Part shown: positions 47,953 to 56,952 of the stretch, in pieces
How the letters are laid out: each line of letters opens with the position of its first letter
How positions within the stretch are numbered: the stretch's first letter is position 1
Source: Pirellulales bacterium
GTDB taxonomy: Bacteria; Planctomycetota; Planctomycetia; Pirellulales; UBA1268
DNA: 64,000 nucleotides
NCBI GenBank assembly: GCA_017853835.1
Contig: JAFMIU010000001.1
Location: 1 to 64,000, forward strand
Direction: 5' to 3'
Notes under the pieces: generated by a model
The model's input: only the letters and a program-made list of their open reading frames with translations
The model's database searches: none
What the model was told of the DNA's origin: nothing
Position numbers and translations under genes: made by a program

Positions 47953-49614
47953 TCAAGGCGTCCGGGATTCCTTCGGAAGCCGGGCCTCGCGCGGCCCCGC
48001 CCCCGCCTCGGATTCGGCCGTTTCCACCGCGCCGGAGCCGGAAATCGCCGGAAGGCCCAGCCCATCCACGAGCTCCCGATCGGCCTCGCCAAACCGCTTC
48101 ACCATCGACTTTTCCAGCATCACCATCACGGCGAGCCGATGCCCGTCGGCATCCGTCATCACGGTGTGAATCCAGCAAAATGGCAACTCGTCGGCCTTCC
48201 CCGACGCCACGACCCGCACGATTCGGACACCGTCGCTCCGCACGGACGCGGCGGAGTGTTCGATGGCGCCACACTGGGCTCCGAGCGATCGGGTGAGATC
48301 GCGTTCGACCTCGGCGATCGAGGGGGGCACCTGGGACGACGCTCTGGGGAGCGCGGTGATCGAACACTGTCCCACGAGGGCACCACGGTCGAGGTACCGC
48401 ATGACGAGCCCTTCGGCACCGTCCTCGACCACCCTCCACCGCTCGTCGTGGACGAGGTCGAATCGTCCCGACGCATCGCGATACCAGACCAATCCCGGAC
48501 GCCCGTGACCCTGCCGGCGGGCTGTGGGCTGTTCTCCGGCGTCGTGATCGTCCGTTGGCACCGCCGGCGCTGACGACCTGGCGATCACCATCTTCGCCTC
48601 GACGTCGAAGCCCGGCGCCACATGGCTCGCCTCCCGCCGTTCGCCCACGGTGACCGACAGGGAGGCGACGGGGCCTACGAGCGCTGTCTTCTCTCCGGCA
48701 TCGCGCACCGCCGTCGTGAAGACCCCCTCGACCGTCAGATGGGTCGGAACGCCATCAGCCGCACCATCCACGATGCCGACGAGTCGCACGGTTGCCCGGC
48801 CATCGGTCACATCCTCGAGCGTCGCCTCGAGCCCTCCCGACTCGACGGTGTCGATGGCCAGAAGCCCTGCCACAAGATCGGCTGCGAGCGGCCAGGATGC
48901 CTTGTCCGCCACGGGTTCGATCGCCAGCATGCGATCGAGCAGGATCGGGTCGAAGGGCGTTTCGATGAGATCCCGTTCCTCGCGGCTGAGAAACGCATGG
49001 TCGAGCGACGGCGATGGGGTGGTGCCCTGCACTTCGACTCGGATCCTGCGGGCATCGGGAGCAAGTCGCGTGATCCGCTCAGCCCCGTCGAGCCGAAGTG
49101 TGGCCGAGGCGTCGCGATACATCCGCAGGCACCCACCTTCCGGCAGCGGCGTCTCCGACATGTTGAATCGCGCGGCCACCTCGATCGGCAGCCGAACGGG
49201 AGGTGCATCACTGCCGGCCGGAGCGAAGACCTCGCCGCGCACGTCCAGTTTCATACGAACCCGTGTGCTCGACGGCGCTTCGGGCTCTGGCTGCGCCGCG
49301 ACCGCCTCGATGGACTCGTCCGTCTCCTCCTCCATGGCCGGAGGCTCTTCCGCGTCATCGACCTCGGCCTCGGGAGCCACTGCGTCGTCAGCTTCGATCG
49401 TCGGTTCGCTTCGATCCGTCTCAGGCTCGCTCAGTTCAGGACCGCTCAGCTCAGGCTCCACCTCCGTCACCGACTCCGTGCCAAAGGCGGCCTCCTCCGC
49501 GCTGACGTCGCCAGGATCGTCCGCGAGGTCAGCGAACGCCGACACGCCGACGGCCACCGTCGCCACGATGAGGCCAGCCATCACCCAAAACACAACACCA
49601 TGGCGCGAAAGCAT
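47953..49614 (-). CDS. Exported acidic protein of unknown function
   Basis: This 553-residue protein has an N-terminal hydrophobic segment (residues 6-28, VVFWVMAGLIVATVAVGVSAFA). A strongly acidic Glu/Asp/Pro-rich linker follows (about 33-115). The remainder appears to form two globular parts. The first contains RVRMKLDVRGEVFAP and a beta-rich region. The second contains PGLVWYRDASGRFDLVHDERWRVVEDGAEGLVMRYLDRGALVGQCSITALP. I recognise no family or catalytic motif. The chosen ATG has GAGG nine bases upstream. It lies just upstream of infC in the same direction and is divergent from the sigma factor gene. Confidence 0.82.
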   Translation of the reverse strand: MLSRHGVVFWVMAGLIVATVAVGVSAFADLADDPGDVSAEEAAFGTESVTEVEPELSGPELSEPETDRSEPTIEADDAVAPEAEVDDAEEPPAMEEETDESIEAVAAQPEPEAPSSTRVRMKLDVRGEVFAPAGSDAPPVRLPIEVAARFNMSETPLPEGGCLRMYRDASATLRLDGAERITRLAPDARRIRVEVQGTTPSPSLDHAFLSREERDLIETPFDPILLDRMLAIEPVADKASWPLAADLVAGLLAIDTVESGGLEATLEDVTDGRATVRLVGIVDGAADGVPTHLTVEGVFTTAVRDAGEKTALVGPVASLSVTVGERREASHVAPGFDVEAKMVIARSSAPAVPTDDHDAGEQPTARRQGHGRPGLVWYRDASGRFDLVHDERWRVVEDGAEGLVMRYLDRGALVGQCSITALPRASSQVPPSIAEVERDLTRSLGAQCGAIEHSAASVRSDGVRIVRVVASGKADELPFCWIHTVMTDADGHRLAVMVMLEKSMVKRFGEADRELVDGLGLPAISGSGAVETAESEAGAGPREARLPKESRTP

Positions 49615-50170
49615 TGGCAACGACCTCGTCACAGATCCCAAGCCGATCGAGCAGCACCGCGCGATCCGCGCGCGCACGACGACGAATTTGTCGGCACAAC
49701 GAGCCGGACAAGCCCTGACAACGCATACCGGCTCTCAAGGCGACCCCCACCCTGCCCATCTTCTCGGGGGCTCCTCGCGGCACCATGGCCGCGAATACCA
49801 GGTGTCCAGCGTTAAAAACCTCCTTTTTTCCCTAGCCGATGCGATCGTAGGCGTCTCAAAACGAGAATCTCATTGTGAGGCGCTGCGTGGCAAGCCAAGG
49901 CCCACCAACGACTTCCGTCGCGCCCTCGCAGGACAGTCTGGAGGGGAATCGAAAAAGAAACTCAAGAATCCCATTTGTCCACGAACCCTTTTGGCTCGTC
50001 GCCCGTATAACTCTCACGTTCCAGGTGACGACGCGGCGGCAAGGATGCCACCCAATCGCTCGGAACGGTGTGGTTCATTCAGCTCGTCCAACGCCTTTGA
50101 TCGCCACGCACTGGGGTGATCGAAGGCCGAGGCAATAACTGCCGGCACGGCCGCCGGCCGGAGGAGAATC
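49615..50170. other. Long divergent intergenic region upstream of the sigma factor
   Basis: These 556 bases lie between two divergent genes. They contain the 33-bp palindrome at 49851-49883, a pyrimidine-rich run (CTCCTTTTTTCCC) at about 49821-49832 and a TATAAC at about 50007 that could serve as a -10. Some short open frames exist but none looks genuine. The size suggests complex regulation of the sigma factor gene. Confidence 0.55.
49851..49883. promoter_or_regulatory. 33-bp palindrome, candidate operator
   Basis: The sequence is symmetric about 49867, with 13 of 16 base pairs matching and the core GAGAATCTC. The half-site resembles those of Fur/PerR-type regulators (GAGAAT), but the match to the classical Fur box is incomplete. 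It lies 288 bases upstream of the sigma factor ATG and 237 bases from the divergent gene. Confidence 0.45.
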
Positions 50171-51658
50171 ATGCGTTCCAGCGTCACTGAAACCGTCCGG
50201 ATGTTTGGAGAATCGGGCGAGCGTCCGGAATACGCTGGAGGCGACATGCCAGGCGCCACGTCATGTGCCGTGCCGGCGGGAGAAGCCGTCCTTTCCATCG
50301 AGGACCTCGCCCGCAGGTTCAACGTCTCCACCAAAACCATCTCCCGGTGGCGCGAGCACGGACTGGTGGCGCAGCGCTACACCGTCGATGGACGTCGCCG
50401 CGTGGGCTTTCTGGCCAGCGCCGTCGAGCGCTTCATTCGCGACAATCCGATTCGAATCGAGCGGGGCAGCAGGTTCAGCCAGTTGTCCGCCGAGGAGCAC
50501 GAAAAGATCGTGTCGTGGGCTCGGCGGTTGGCCGTGGCCGGCGCCTGCCCGGCCGACGTGCATCGCCGCATCGCCGACCGACTGGGACGCAGCGTGGAAA
50601 CGATCCGTTACACGCTCAAGCGGCACGACCAGGAAAACCCGGAAACAGCCGTGTTTCCGGCCAATGACGGCCACCTGCGGCCGGAGAGCCGGTCCCGCAT
50701 CTACCGGCACCACCTGGCCGGCGAGTCGGTCGATTCGATCGCCCGCCGATACCACCGCTCAAAGGCGAGCATCTATCGCGTGATCCTGTCGCAGCGGGCG
50801 GAGCACGTGCTCCAACTTCCGCTCGACTTCATGCCCAATGCCCTGTTCTCCCGCAAGAGCGCCGAGAAGGTGGTCGATCAGCCCTACCCCACCAACGGTG
50901 ATGCCAAGAAGGTGCGACGTCCGAGCGGATTGCCTGCCTACCTGGCCAGCCTCTACGAGGTGCCGCTGCTGACCCGCGAGCAGGAGGTGTGGCTGTTTCG
51001 ACGATTCAACTATCTCAAGTTCAAGGCCGTGGCGCTTCGCGATCAACTCAACATCGACCGGCCCAACTCCCGTCTCATGGATCAGATCGAGCGGCTCTAC
51101 GAGGAAATCGTCGAGATCAAGAATCGCATCGTTCGCGCCAATCTTCGCCTCGTCGTGTCGATCGCGAAGCGACGAGTTTCGGCTGGCGACAGCTTTTTCG
51201 ACCTGGTCAGTGACGGCAACATGTCACTGATTCGTGCCGTCGAGAAGTTTGACTATGCCCGCGGCAACAAGTTCAGCACCTACGCCTCGTGGGCGATCAT
51301 GAAGAACTATGCCCGCACGATTCCCGACGAACACAAGCGTCGCGACCGCTTCCGTGCCGCCGACTCCGAACTCCTTCAGGAGGCGGCGGACCGGCGGGCC
51401 GATGAGCACCAGCAGCAGCTTGCGGCCAACGACCGCCTCCAGCAGGTTGGCAAGTTCCTCGATCGCCTCGACTCCAGGGAACAAACCATCATCATTCGCC
51501 GCTACGGCCTCGATCACGACAATGCCCCCCAGACGCTCAAGGAAGTCGGATCGGCCCTCGGCGTGACCAAGGAACGCGTGCGGCAGATCGAGGCCAAGGC
51601 GCTGGAGAAGCTGCGTGAGGCGGCCCTCGCCGAGGAGATGCTCCCAGAACTGGAGTAG
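50171..51658 (+). CDS. RpoD-like sigma factor with extra N-terminal HTH domains
   Basis: This 495-residue sigma-70 family protein has an unusual front half. Residues about 40-93 form a MerR/excisionase-like helix-turn-helix (LSIEDLARRFNVSTKTISRWREHGLVAQ). Two more HTH-like segments follow (about 101-155 and 174-207, with HLAGESVDSIARRYHRSKASIYRVI). The sigma part begins near residue 258 with a region 1.2-like stretch (LPAYLASLYEVPLLTREQEVWLFRR). It continues with region 2 (NLRLVVSIAKRRVSAGDSFFDLVSDGNMSLIRAVEKFDYARGNKFSTYASWAIMKNYAR) and region 4 (LKEVGSALGVTKERVRQIEAKALEKLREA). I see no clear region 3 and no region 1.1. GGAGGAG precedes the ATG. It may be a specialised sigma factor that also binds DNA through its own HTHs. 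Confidence 0.93.
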   Translation: MRSSVTETVRMFGESGERPEYAGGDMPGATSCAVPAGEAVLSIEDLARRFNVSTKTISRWREHGLVAQRYTVDGRRRVGFLASAVERFIRDNPIRIERGSRFSQLSAEEHEKIVSWARRLAVAGACPADVHRRIADRLGRSVETIRYTLKRHDQENPETAVFPANDGHLRPESRSRIYRHHLAGESVDSIARRYHRSKASIYRVILSQRAEHVLQLPLDFMPNALFSRKSAEKVVDQPYPTNGDAKKVRRPSGLPAYLASLYEVPLLTREQEVWLFRRFNYLKFKAVALRDQLNIDRPNSRLMDQIERLYEEIVEIKNRIVRANLRLVVSIAKRRVSAGDSFFDLVSDGNMSLIRAVEKFDYARGNKFSTYASWAIMKNYARTIPDEHKRRDRFRAADSELLQEAADRRADEHQQQLAANDRLQQVGKFLDRLDSREQTIIIRRYGLDHDNAPQTLKEVGSALGVTKERVRQIEAKALEKLREAALAEEMLPELE

Positions 51659-51707
51659 GCCCGGCTCTTCGTGGCGGCCTCGTCCACACGGGGGTATCCT
51701 TGCCGCC

Positions 51708-53975
51708 ATGTCGCACCCCCTGTTTCACACCGTCACCACGGCGGGCCTCACGGCCATGGCCGTGGTGGGTTTCTGGCTCGCCGCTCCGATGGTGGGCACC
51801 GTCCACGCCGCAGACCCTCGACCCTTCGTGGGCTGGGAGGGCATGCGGGTGATCCCGCTCGATGGGCGGCCCAACCGTCTGATCGTCGCGGATCTCGGCC
51901 ATGACCGCCGCGACGACGTGATCGTCGTCAACCCGCGACAGGCGAGGCTCGATCTCTATCGCTGGGTTCCCAAGGATGACCGTGCCGCGCAGGAGGGAGG
52001 CGATCCCGATCGTCCGAACGAGCTTCCCCTCGCCCCCGACTGGGCCCACGGAGAGCTGCCGATCGACGAACTGCCGATCGATGCGGTGGTCCACGATCTC
52101 GATGGCGACACAACTCCCGAGATCCTGGTGCTCACCGAGCCGTCTCATCGCGTCGCGATCTACAGCCAGGTTCCCGGCACATCGATCGACGACAAAGCTG
52201 CCTGGAAGAAGACGGGGGAATGGAATCTCCTCACCGCCACTCCCACCGGCAAGGATGGCTGCCTGTTGGTTCGAGATCTCTCCGGCGGCCGTCATGAACT
52301 GCTCGTGAGCTGCGAACAGGGCATCCAGGTGCTTCCGCTCACGCGCGACAGCCGTGCCGTGTGGCTGACGCCTCGAGAAACCCGCGGCCGCATCGACTGG
52401 CAGCTCGCCGATCTCGATGGCGATGGCGATCGTGACCTCGTGGAGTGGTCGAACGTGGCCAGGCAGATCGTTCGCTGGTATCCGTGCGGCGTCGACGGAA
52501 GCCTCCTCCCTGCCCAAACGATCCACGAACAGCCGATCGAGTCGCTTGAAAACGGCTCGGACGGATCGGGCCCGGCGGATGTCTATCTCCTCGGCGGCTC
52601 CGACAAGGGCGTGCTTCGCCGGTACCAACTGGCACGTGGCGAGACGACCGACATCGGCCGTCAGGACGCACTGCCCATGACCGGCTCGTCGCGCCGTGGC
52701 TGGTGTGGCATGCGGATCGGCGACGGCGGCGACGCCGCCCCGGCGATCGTGGCGGTCGATTCGTCGCAGCCAAGGCTTCGCCTCCACCGCCTGGGGCCGT
52801 CCGGGTGGCAGGCTGAGGAGACATTTCCTTCGATCGTGGGCGTGAGAGCCCTCGCCGCTCCGGCCGGCCATGGCCAGCTACTCGTATGGGCGAAGGACGC
52901 CGCCGACCTGCATCGCTGCCGCTGGGAAAACGGACGGCTCACCTACCCACAGCCATGGATCCAGGAGGGCAGCGACCGAAAGATCGTGGCCCTCGACATG
53001 GTCGGCTCGACCGTGTGGTGGGCCCAGCGTGTCGGCGCCCATCTCAACCTCTTCGTGTGGCCCGCCGACCAGAGCGAACCGACCGCAACCCACTATCCCG
53101 ACCTCGGAACGAAGGTCGATCAGGTGGTCTGGCTCGGCGGCACCACCCTCCTCGTTCAGGATGCCTACGCCACCGCCGGCAAACTCGTGACCCTCGTCGA
53201 TGGCAAGCCCGTCGTGAAGACACCGGCCCTTCTGTCGAAGGTCGACCTCGCCGAGTTTGGCGTGCTCGAAACCCCCGACGGGCTTCGGAAATCAAGACTC
53301 ACCGACGGCGTGCTGCAGTGGCTTGGTGACGACCTCCACCCCGTCGATCAGGTCATGCTGACGGAAGGCCAGAAGATGGCCTCCTACCTGCCCGTCACAC
53401 GGACGTCTGGAACGGCTGCCGAAGCCTGGGCTCTCGAGCAGGGAGGCGGCTTCCTCCACCGACTCCGGGCAGACGAAGCAGGCGTGATGCGGGTGGTGGA
53501 GAGCGTCAAGCCGCCGGCCGGCACCGCCCTGCGTCACGATCCCGTGCTGGGGCTGATGCTCGTCGATCAGGATCGCGTCGTTCGGCTCTCGAGGGGCGAG
53601 CCGTGGCAGCTCAAGCTGCTCGAAAGCATCGATGGCCGCGTGGGACGTCGCAGTGGCGTGAGCGAATCGACCATCCATCGAATCCTCGTCACCGATCTCG
53701 ACGGCGACGGCATCGACGACGTGACGCTCTGCGACGACCGGAAGCACCAGCTCACCGCCATGCTACGCCGCCCGGAGGGCCTGGAGCGATCGGTGACCTG
53801 GAAGGTCTTCGAGGATCGCAAATACCCCTACGACGGCGGCGATTCGAAAGACCTCGTGCCCGAACCGCGTCGCCTCGCCGCTTTCGATGCCGATGGCGAC
53901 GGCCACCGAGACCTTGCCATGGTGAGCCAGGATCGACTGGTGATCTATCTCGAACACGATGGAGAGACGCGATGA
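51708..53975 (+). CDS. Exported FG-GAP/VCBS-type repeat protein
   Basis: This 755-residue protein has a signal peptide (residues 1-35, ending VHAAD). The rest is beta-propeller-like with calcium-binding D-x-D-G-D motifs: DLDGDGDRDLVEW (about residue 237), VTDLDGDGIDDVTLC (near 660) and AFDADGDGHRDLAMVSQD near the C-terminus. Such propellers are usually extracellular binding modules. Its stop overlaps the start of the downstream protease (ATGA), implying coupled translation. The start has no clear ribosome-binding site. Confidence 0.88.
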   Translation: MSHPLFHTVTTAGLTAMAVVGFWLAAPMVGTVHAADPRPFVGWEGMRVIPLDGRPNRLIVADLGHDRRDDVIVVNPRQARLDLYRWVPKDDRAAQEGGDPDRPNELPLAPDWAHGELPIDELPIDAVVHDLDGDTTPEILVLTEPSHRVAIYSQVPGTSIDDKAAWKKTGEWNLLTATPTGKDGCLLVRDLSGGRHELLVSCEQGIQVLPLTRDSRAVWLTPRETRGRIDWQLADLDGDGDRDLVEWSNVARQIVRWYPCGVDGSLLPAQTIHEQPIESLENGSDGSGPADVYLLGGSDKGVLRRYQLARGETTDIGRQDALPMTGSSRRGWCGMRIGDGGDAAPAIVAVDSSQPRLRLHRLGPSGWQAEETFPSIVGVRALAAPAGHGQLLVWAKDAADLHRCRWENGRLTYPQPWIQEGSDRKIVALDMVGSTVWWAQRVGAHLNLFVWPADQSEPTATHYPDLGTKVDQVVWLGGTTLLVQDAYATAGKLVTLVDGKPVVKTPALLSKVDLAEFGVLETPDGLRKSRLTDGVLQWLGDDLHPVDQVMLTEGQKMASYLPVTRTSGTAAEAWALEQGGGFLHRLRADEAGVMRVVESVKPPAGTALRHDPVLGLMLVDQDRVVRLSRGEPWQLKLLESIDGRVGRRSGVSESTIHRILVTDLDGDGIDDVTLCDDRKHQLTAMLRRPEGLERSVTWKVFEDRKYPYDGGDSKDLVPEPRRLAAFDADGDGHRDLAMVSQDRLVIYLEHDGETR

Positions 53976-54937
53976 AAACCTGCCGGTGGGGCTTCGTCGT
54001 GATGGCGGCGATGGCGGTGAGCGGAGCTGCCGATGGGGCTGAAGTGATGACCGTGACGCTCGTCGGCGGCGGACGGGTGACGGCACCGCTCCTCCGCCGG
54101 AATGACGACGGCGTGGTTCTCGACCTCGGCTTCGAGGTGCTCCACATCCCGGCCAAGCGGGTGCTCGACGTGAGCAGCGACACGGCCGAGGCCTCGCGCA
54201 GCGACGATCGCCAGCACGACATCTTTCGCACCGGTCGCCTCGAGGCCCGCGAGGTCCCGGAGCTGGTGAAGCGGTTTGGCGAAGCCGTCGTCATGATTCG
54301 CAATCCAGGCGGCCTGGGCACCGGTTTTCTCATCAGCCGTGATGGACATCTCGTCACCAACTACCACGTGGTGGAAAACAACACCCGACTCCAGGTGACG
54401 CTCTTCCGAAAGACCGAGAAGGGCTTCGAGAAGCAGGAGTTTCGTCGGGTGAAAATCATCGCCCTCCAGCCGCTTCGCGATCTGGCGATCCTCAAGCTCG
54501 ATCCTGATGAGATCAAGGGTTCGCTCCCCGAGCCCGTGGTGATCAACGACCGTGACGACCTGCGGGTAGGCGACCTCGTCTTCGCGATCGGCAATCCGGC
54601 GGGACTGGAGCGGAGCGTGACGCAGGGAATCGTCAGCAGCACCACGCGGACGATCGACCAGGTTCGTCTCATCCAGACCGATGCCGCCATCAATCCCGGT
54701 AACAGCGGTGGCCCCATCTTCAACGCCCGCGGCGAGGTGGTGGCGGTGGCCTGCGCCGGGGCGGCCATCTTCGACGGCCTTGCCTTCGGCATTCCGGCGA
54801 ATGAACTTGTCGATTTTCTCGTCCATCGCGACACCTATCCCTACGATGAGTCGCAGCCCCAGAACGGCGTTACCTACCTCCCCCCGCCTCGTCACGACGG
54901 CGACACGGTTCATGGAGCCAAGGCCCCGGCTCCCTGA
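53972..54937 (+). CDS. HtrA/Deg-like serine protease without PDZ domain, exported
   Basis: This 321-residue protein has a signal peptide (residues 1-23) followed by a small beta domain (about 25-90). The trypsin-like fold contains the catalytic His in HLVTNYHVVENN, Asp in LRDLAILKLDPDE and Ser in INPGNSGGPIFN. No PDZ domain follows, so it differs from classical HtrA; the C-terminus is a short disordered tail. Its start codon overlaps the stop of the FG-GAP gene, so the two probably function together. The next gene starts 37 bases later. The target could be misfolded envelope proteins; an inhibitor relationship with the serpin at 8.0-9.3 kb is speculation. Confidence 0.93.
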   Translation: MKTCRWGFVVMAAMAVSGAADGAEVMTVTLVGGGRVTAPLLRRNDDGVVLDLGFEVLHIPAKRVLDVSSDTAEASRSDDRQHDIFRTGRLEAREVPELVKRFGEAVVMIRNPGGLGTGFLISRDGHLVTNYHVVENNTRLQVTLFRKTEKGFEKQEFRRVKIIALQPLRDLAILKLDPDEIKGSLPEPVVINDRDDLRVGDLVFAIGNPAGLERSVTQGIVSSTTRTIDQVRLIQTDAAINPGNSGGPIFNARGEVVAVACAGAAIFDGLAFGIPANELVDFLVHRDTYPYDESQPQNGVTYLPPPRHDGDTVHGAKAPAP

Positions 54938-54973
54938 CCCTCGCCATTCGCCGACAATACGAAAGGATTCGTC

Positions 54974-56947
54974 ATGCGGCCTTCTGTCGCTGCCCTCGTT
55001 GCCACGCTCGCCGTGGCGGCCACCTCGAGCCTCGCGGCCGACCTCCGTCCGAGCTGGGAATGCCTCCCCGACGACACGGCCGTGATGGTTCGGCTCCCCT
55101 GTCCGGCCACCTTCATCACCGCGCTCCGCACCCAGACCAAGTTTGGTGCGGTCGCGCTTGCGCCCTCCCGGCTCGAAGCCGCCTGGCAGATGCTCTTCGC
55201 CGCACTGCGAACCAACGGTGGCACCATCGCCTCGGAGGATGTCGATGAGGCCCTCGGAAAATATGGTCTTCGCAGTGACGATCTGGCCGTGGCCTGCTCG
55301 GGGGACATGGGAATGGCGTTCGTGCTCCGTGAGCGGCCTGACCGTCAGCCGCTGGTGATGATGCTGGTCTGGCTCGAACCAGGAGACGACACGGCCACCA
55401 GGCTGGTGACCGCCGCTCAGCGTCGACTCGAAGAGGCCGTCACTGAAGACGACAGCGGCGCCACGCGACGCATCGACCTGGAACTCGCTGGCCACGAGGT
55501 GCTCTGGATGATCGAGCCGGTGATGGGCATCGATCCGGCAGCGCTCGACTTCGGCGGCGTCGACATCGACCCCGACGATGAGGCCGGCATGGAGAAGCGT
55601 CTCGCCGAACTCCAGGAGCGCATCCGCACAGCCAAGCCCATGCAGCGGGGAAGAACCGACGCGTTCATGGCCAGGCTCGGCGGGCGTCTGGTGGTCGGGC
55701 AGACGATTCCCATGGGTGACAACAAGGGCCCCCAGCCTGCCGACGACCGCGACTTTGCTGAATCCAGCGGTGCCGAAGAGGCGAAGGGGGTGTTCGAGGA
55801 GTTCCTGGTGCGTCACACGGGGGATGCCCGAAGCTCGCTGGCCTCGGCCATGGCATCGCCCGACATGGAAGCGGTGCTTCCCGGTGGCGTTCCGCTCGTC
55901 GATATTGTTTGTGACCCGAGGATCATGGTCGACCACTGGGTCACGGACGAGCATCGCGGCATCCTGCAGCTCGCCGGCATGGACACCGTCGGTCCGGTCG
56001 CGTGGCGGCAGTCGCTCGATCAGGGGACGTATCGCAACGGACTCTTCGTCTCGCTTCCATCACCGCGACGCGGACTGATGCGGATCGTCGACCTCGAATG
56101 CGATCCCGCCGTCGTGCCTCCCTTCGTTCCCCACGACATCGTCGACTTCACCCAGATCTCGCTCGACCTCGGGCGTGTCTACGACACCATCAAGGAGTTC
56201 GTCGTGGCACGAGGCGGCGAGGAAGCCGGCAACATGGTGATGGCGGTGGAACTGCAGACGCAAGGCTGGCTCGGCATCGAACTTCCGAGGGTGCTCACGG
56301 CCCTCGGGAGCCGTCACTGGATCCTGAACTACCCGCAGCGCATCGCCGATGCCGTGGCGGAGGCACGACGCGTGGCGGACGAAGGAGCCCCCGCCGCCTC
56401 GCCCATCGCGGATCGCACGGCGCTGGTGTGGAAGGTTGGCGACGAAGCCCCCTTCGACAAGCTTCTGCAGCGGCTCGCCGGCATGATGCACGGGGAGATC
56501 AAGGACGAGCAGGGGTTTCGCAGCGTGCGGCTCCCCGACGGGCCCGCCGTGTCACTTGGCCGGGATCATCTCGTCGTGGCCACCGGCGGCGACACCATGG
56601 AAAAAGTGCTCGCCTCGATCCGAAATCCTCCGACGGGAGCTTCGTCGTTCCGTGAAAGCGACGTTCCCCGAAAGGCCGCCGAGCTTGTGTCGCTCGAACC
56701 CGCGCGGGTGTTTGGACTGAGCGACAGCACTCGCTCCGGCGGCACGATCGGCATGATCCGTGACCTGGTGGCGGCCATGGTGCCGGAGGATGTGGAAGAA
56801 CCCTACCGCGAGCTCCTTGGCAGGGCTCAATCGCTCCTACCGTCGTCGGCGGACATGGAAGGCATGTTCGGTGTTGGGGTGACGACAGTCCGCGCCGGCG
56901 ACGCGGGCGTCGCGTTCCGTTCAGCCTGGGAAATGCCGCCTCCGTAG
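54974..56947 (+). CDS. Exported protein of unknown function
   Basis: This 657-residue protein has a signal peptide (residues 1-22, ending LAADL). It begins with RPSWECLPDDTAVMVRLPCPATFITALRTQTKFGAVALAP and contains a long acidic and hydrophobic body without recognisable catalytic residues. Features shared with the protein at 36779 (a DDTAV-type start and a late GRDHLVVATGG segment) suggest a family of distant paralogues. AAAGGA lies seven bases before the ATG. It follows the protease gene by 37 bases, and its end is five bases from the convergent double-parvulin gene. Confidence 0.86.
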   Translation: MRPSVAALVATLAVAATSSLAADLRPSWECLPDDTAVMVRLPCPATFITALRTQTKFGAVALAPSRLEAAWQMLFAALRTNGGTIASEDVDEALGKYGLRSDDLAVACSGDMGMAFVLRERPDRQPLVMMLVWLEPGDDTATRLVTAAQRRLEEAVTEDDSGATRRIDLELAGHEVLWMIEPVMGIDPAALDFGGVDIDPDDEAGMEKRLAELQERIRTAKPMQRGRTDAFMARLGGRLVVGQTIPMGDNKGPQPADDRDFAESSGAEEAKGVFEEFLVRHTGDARSSLASAMASPDMEAVLPGGVPLVDIVCDPRIMVDHWVTDEHRGILQLAGMDTVGPVAWRQSLDQGTYRNGLFVSLPSPRRGLMRIVDLECDPAVVPPFVPHDIVDFTQISLDLGRVYDTIKEFVVARGGEEAGNMVMAVELQTQGWLGIELPRVLTALGSRHWILNYPQRIADAVAEARRVADEGAPAASPIADRTALVWKVGDEAPFDKLLQRLAGMMHGEIKDEQGFRSVRLPDGPAVSLGRDHLVVATGGDTMEKVLASIRNPPTGASSFRESDVPRKAAELVSLEPARVFGLSDSTRSGGTIGMIRDLVAAMVPEDVEEPYRELLGRAQSLLPSSADMEGMFGVGVTTVRAGDAGVAFRSAWEMPPP

Positions 56948-56952
56948 CGGCC

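Noticed and set aside
49529..49786. 85-residue minus-strand frame in the region upstream of the unknown acidic gene
   Set aside because: The Arg/Gly-rich composition and lack of a family indicate a chance frame overlapping the 5' part of another gene.
53972..54937. Classical HtrA/DegP assignment
   Set aside because: The catalytic triad is present but no PDZ domain follows, so only a HtrA-like protease is claimed.
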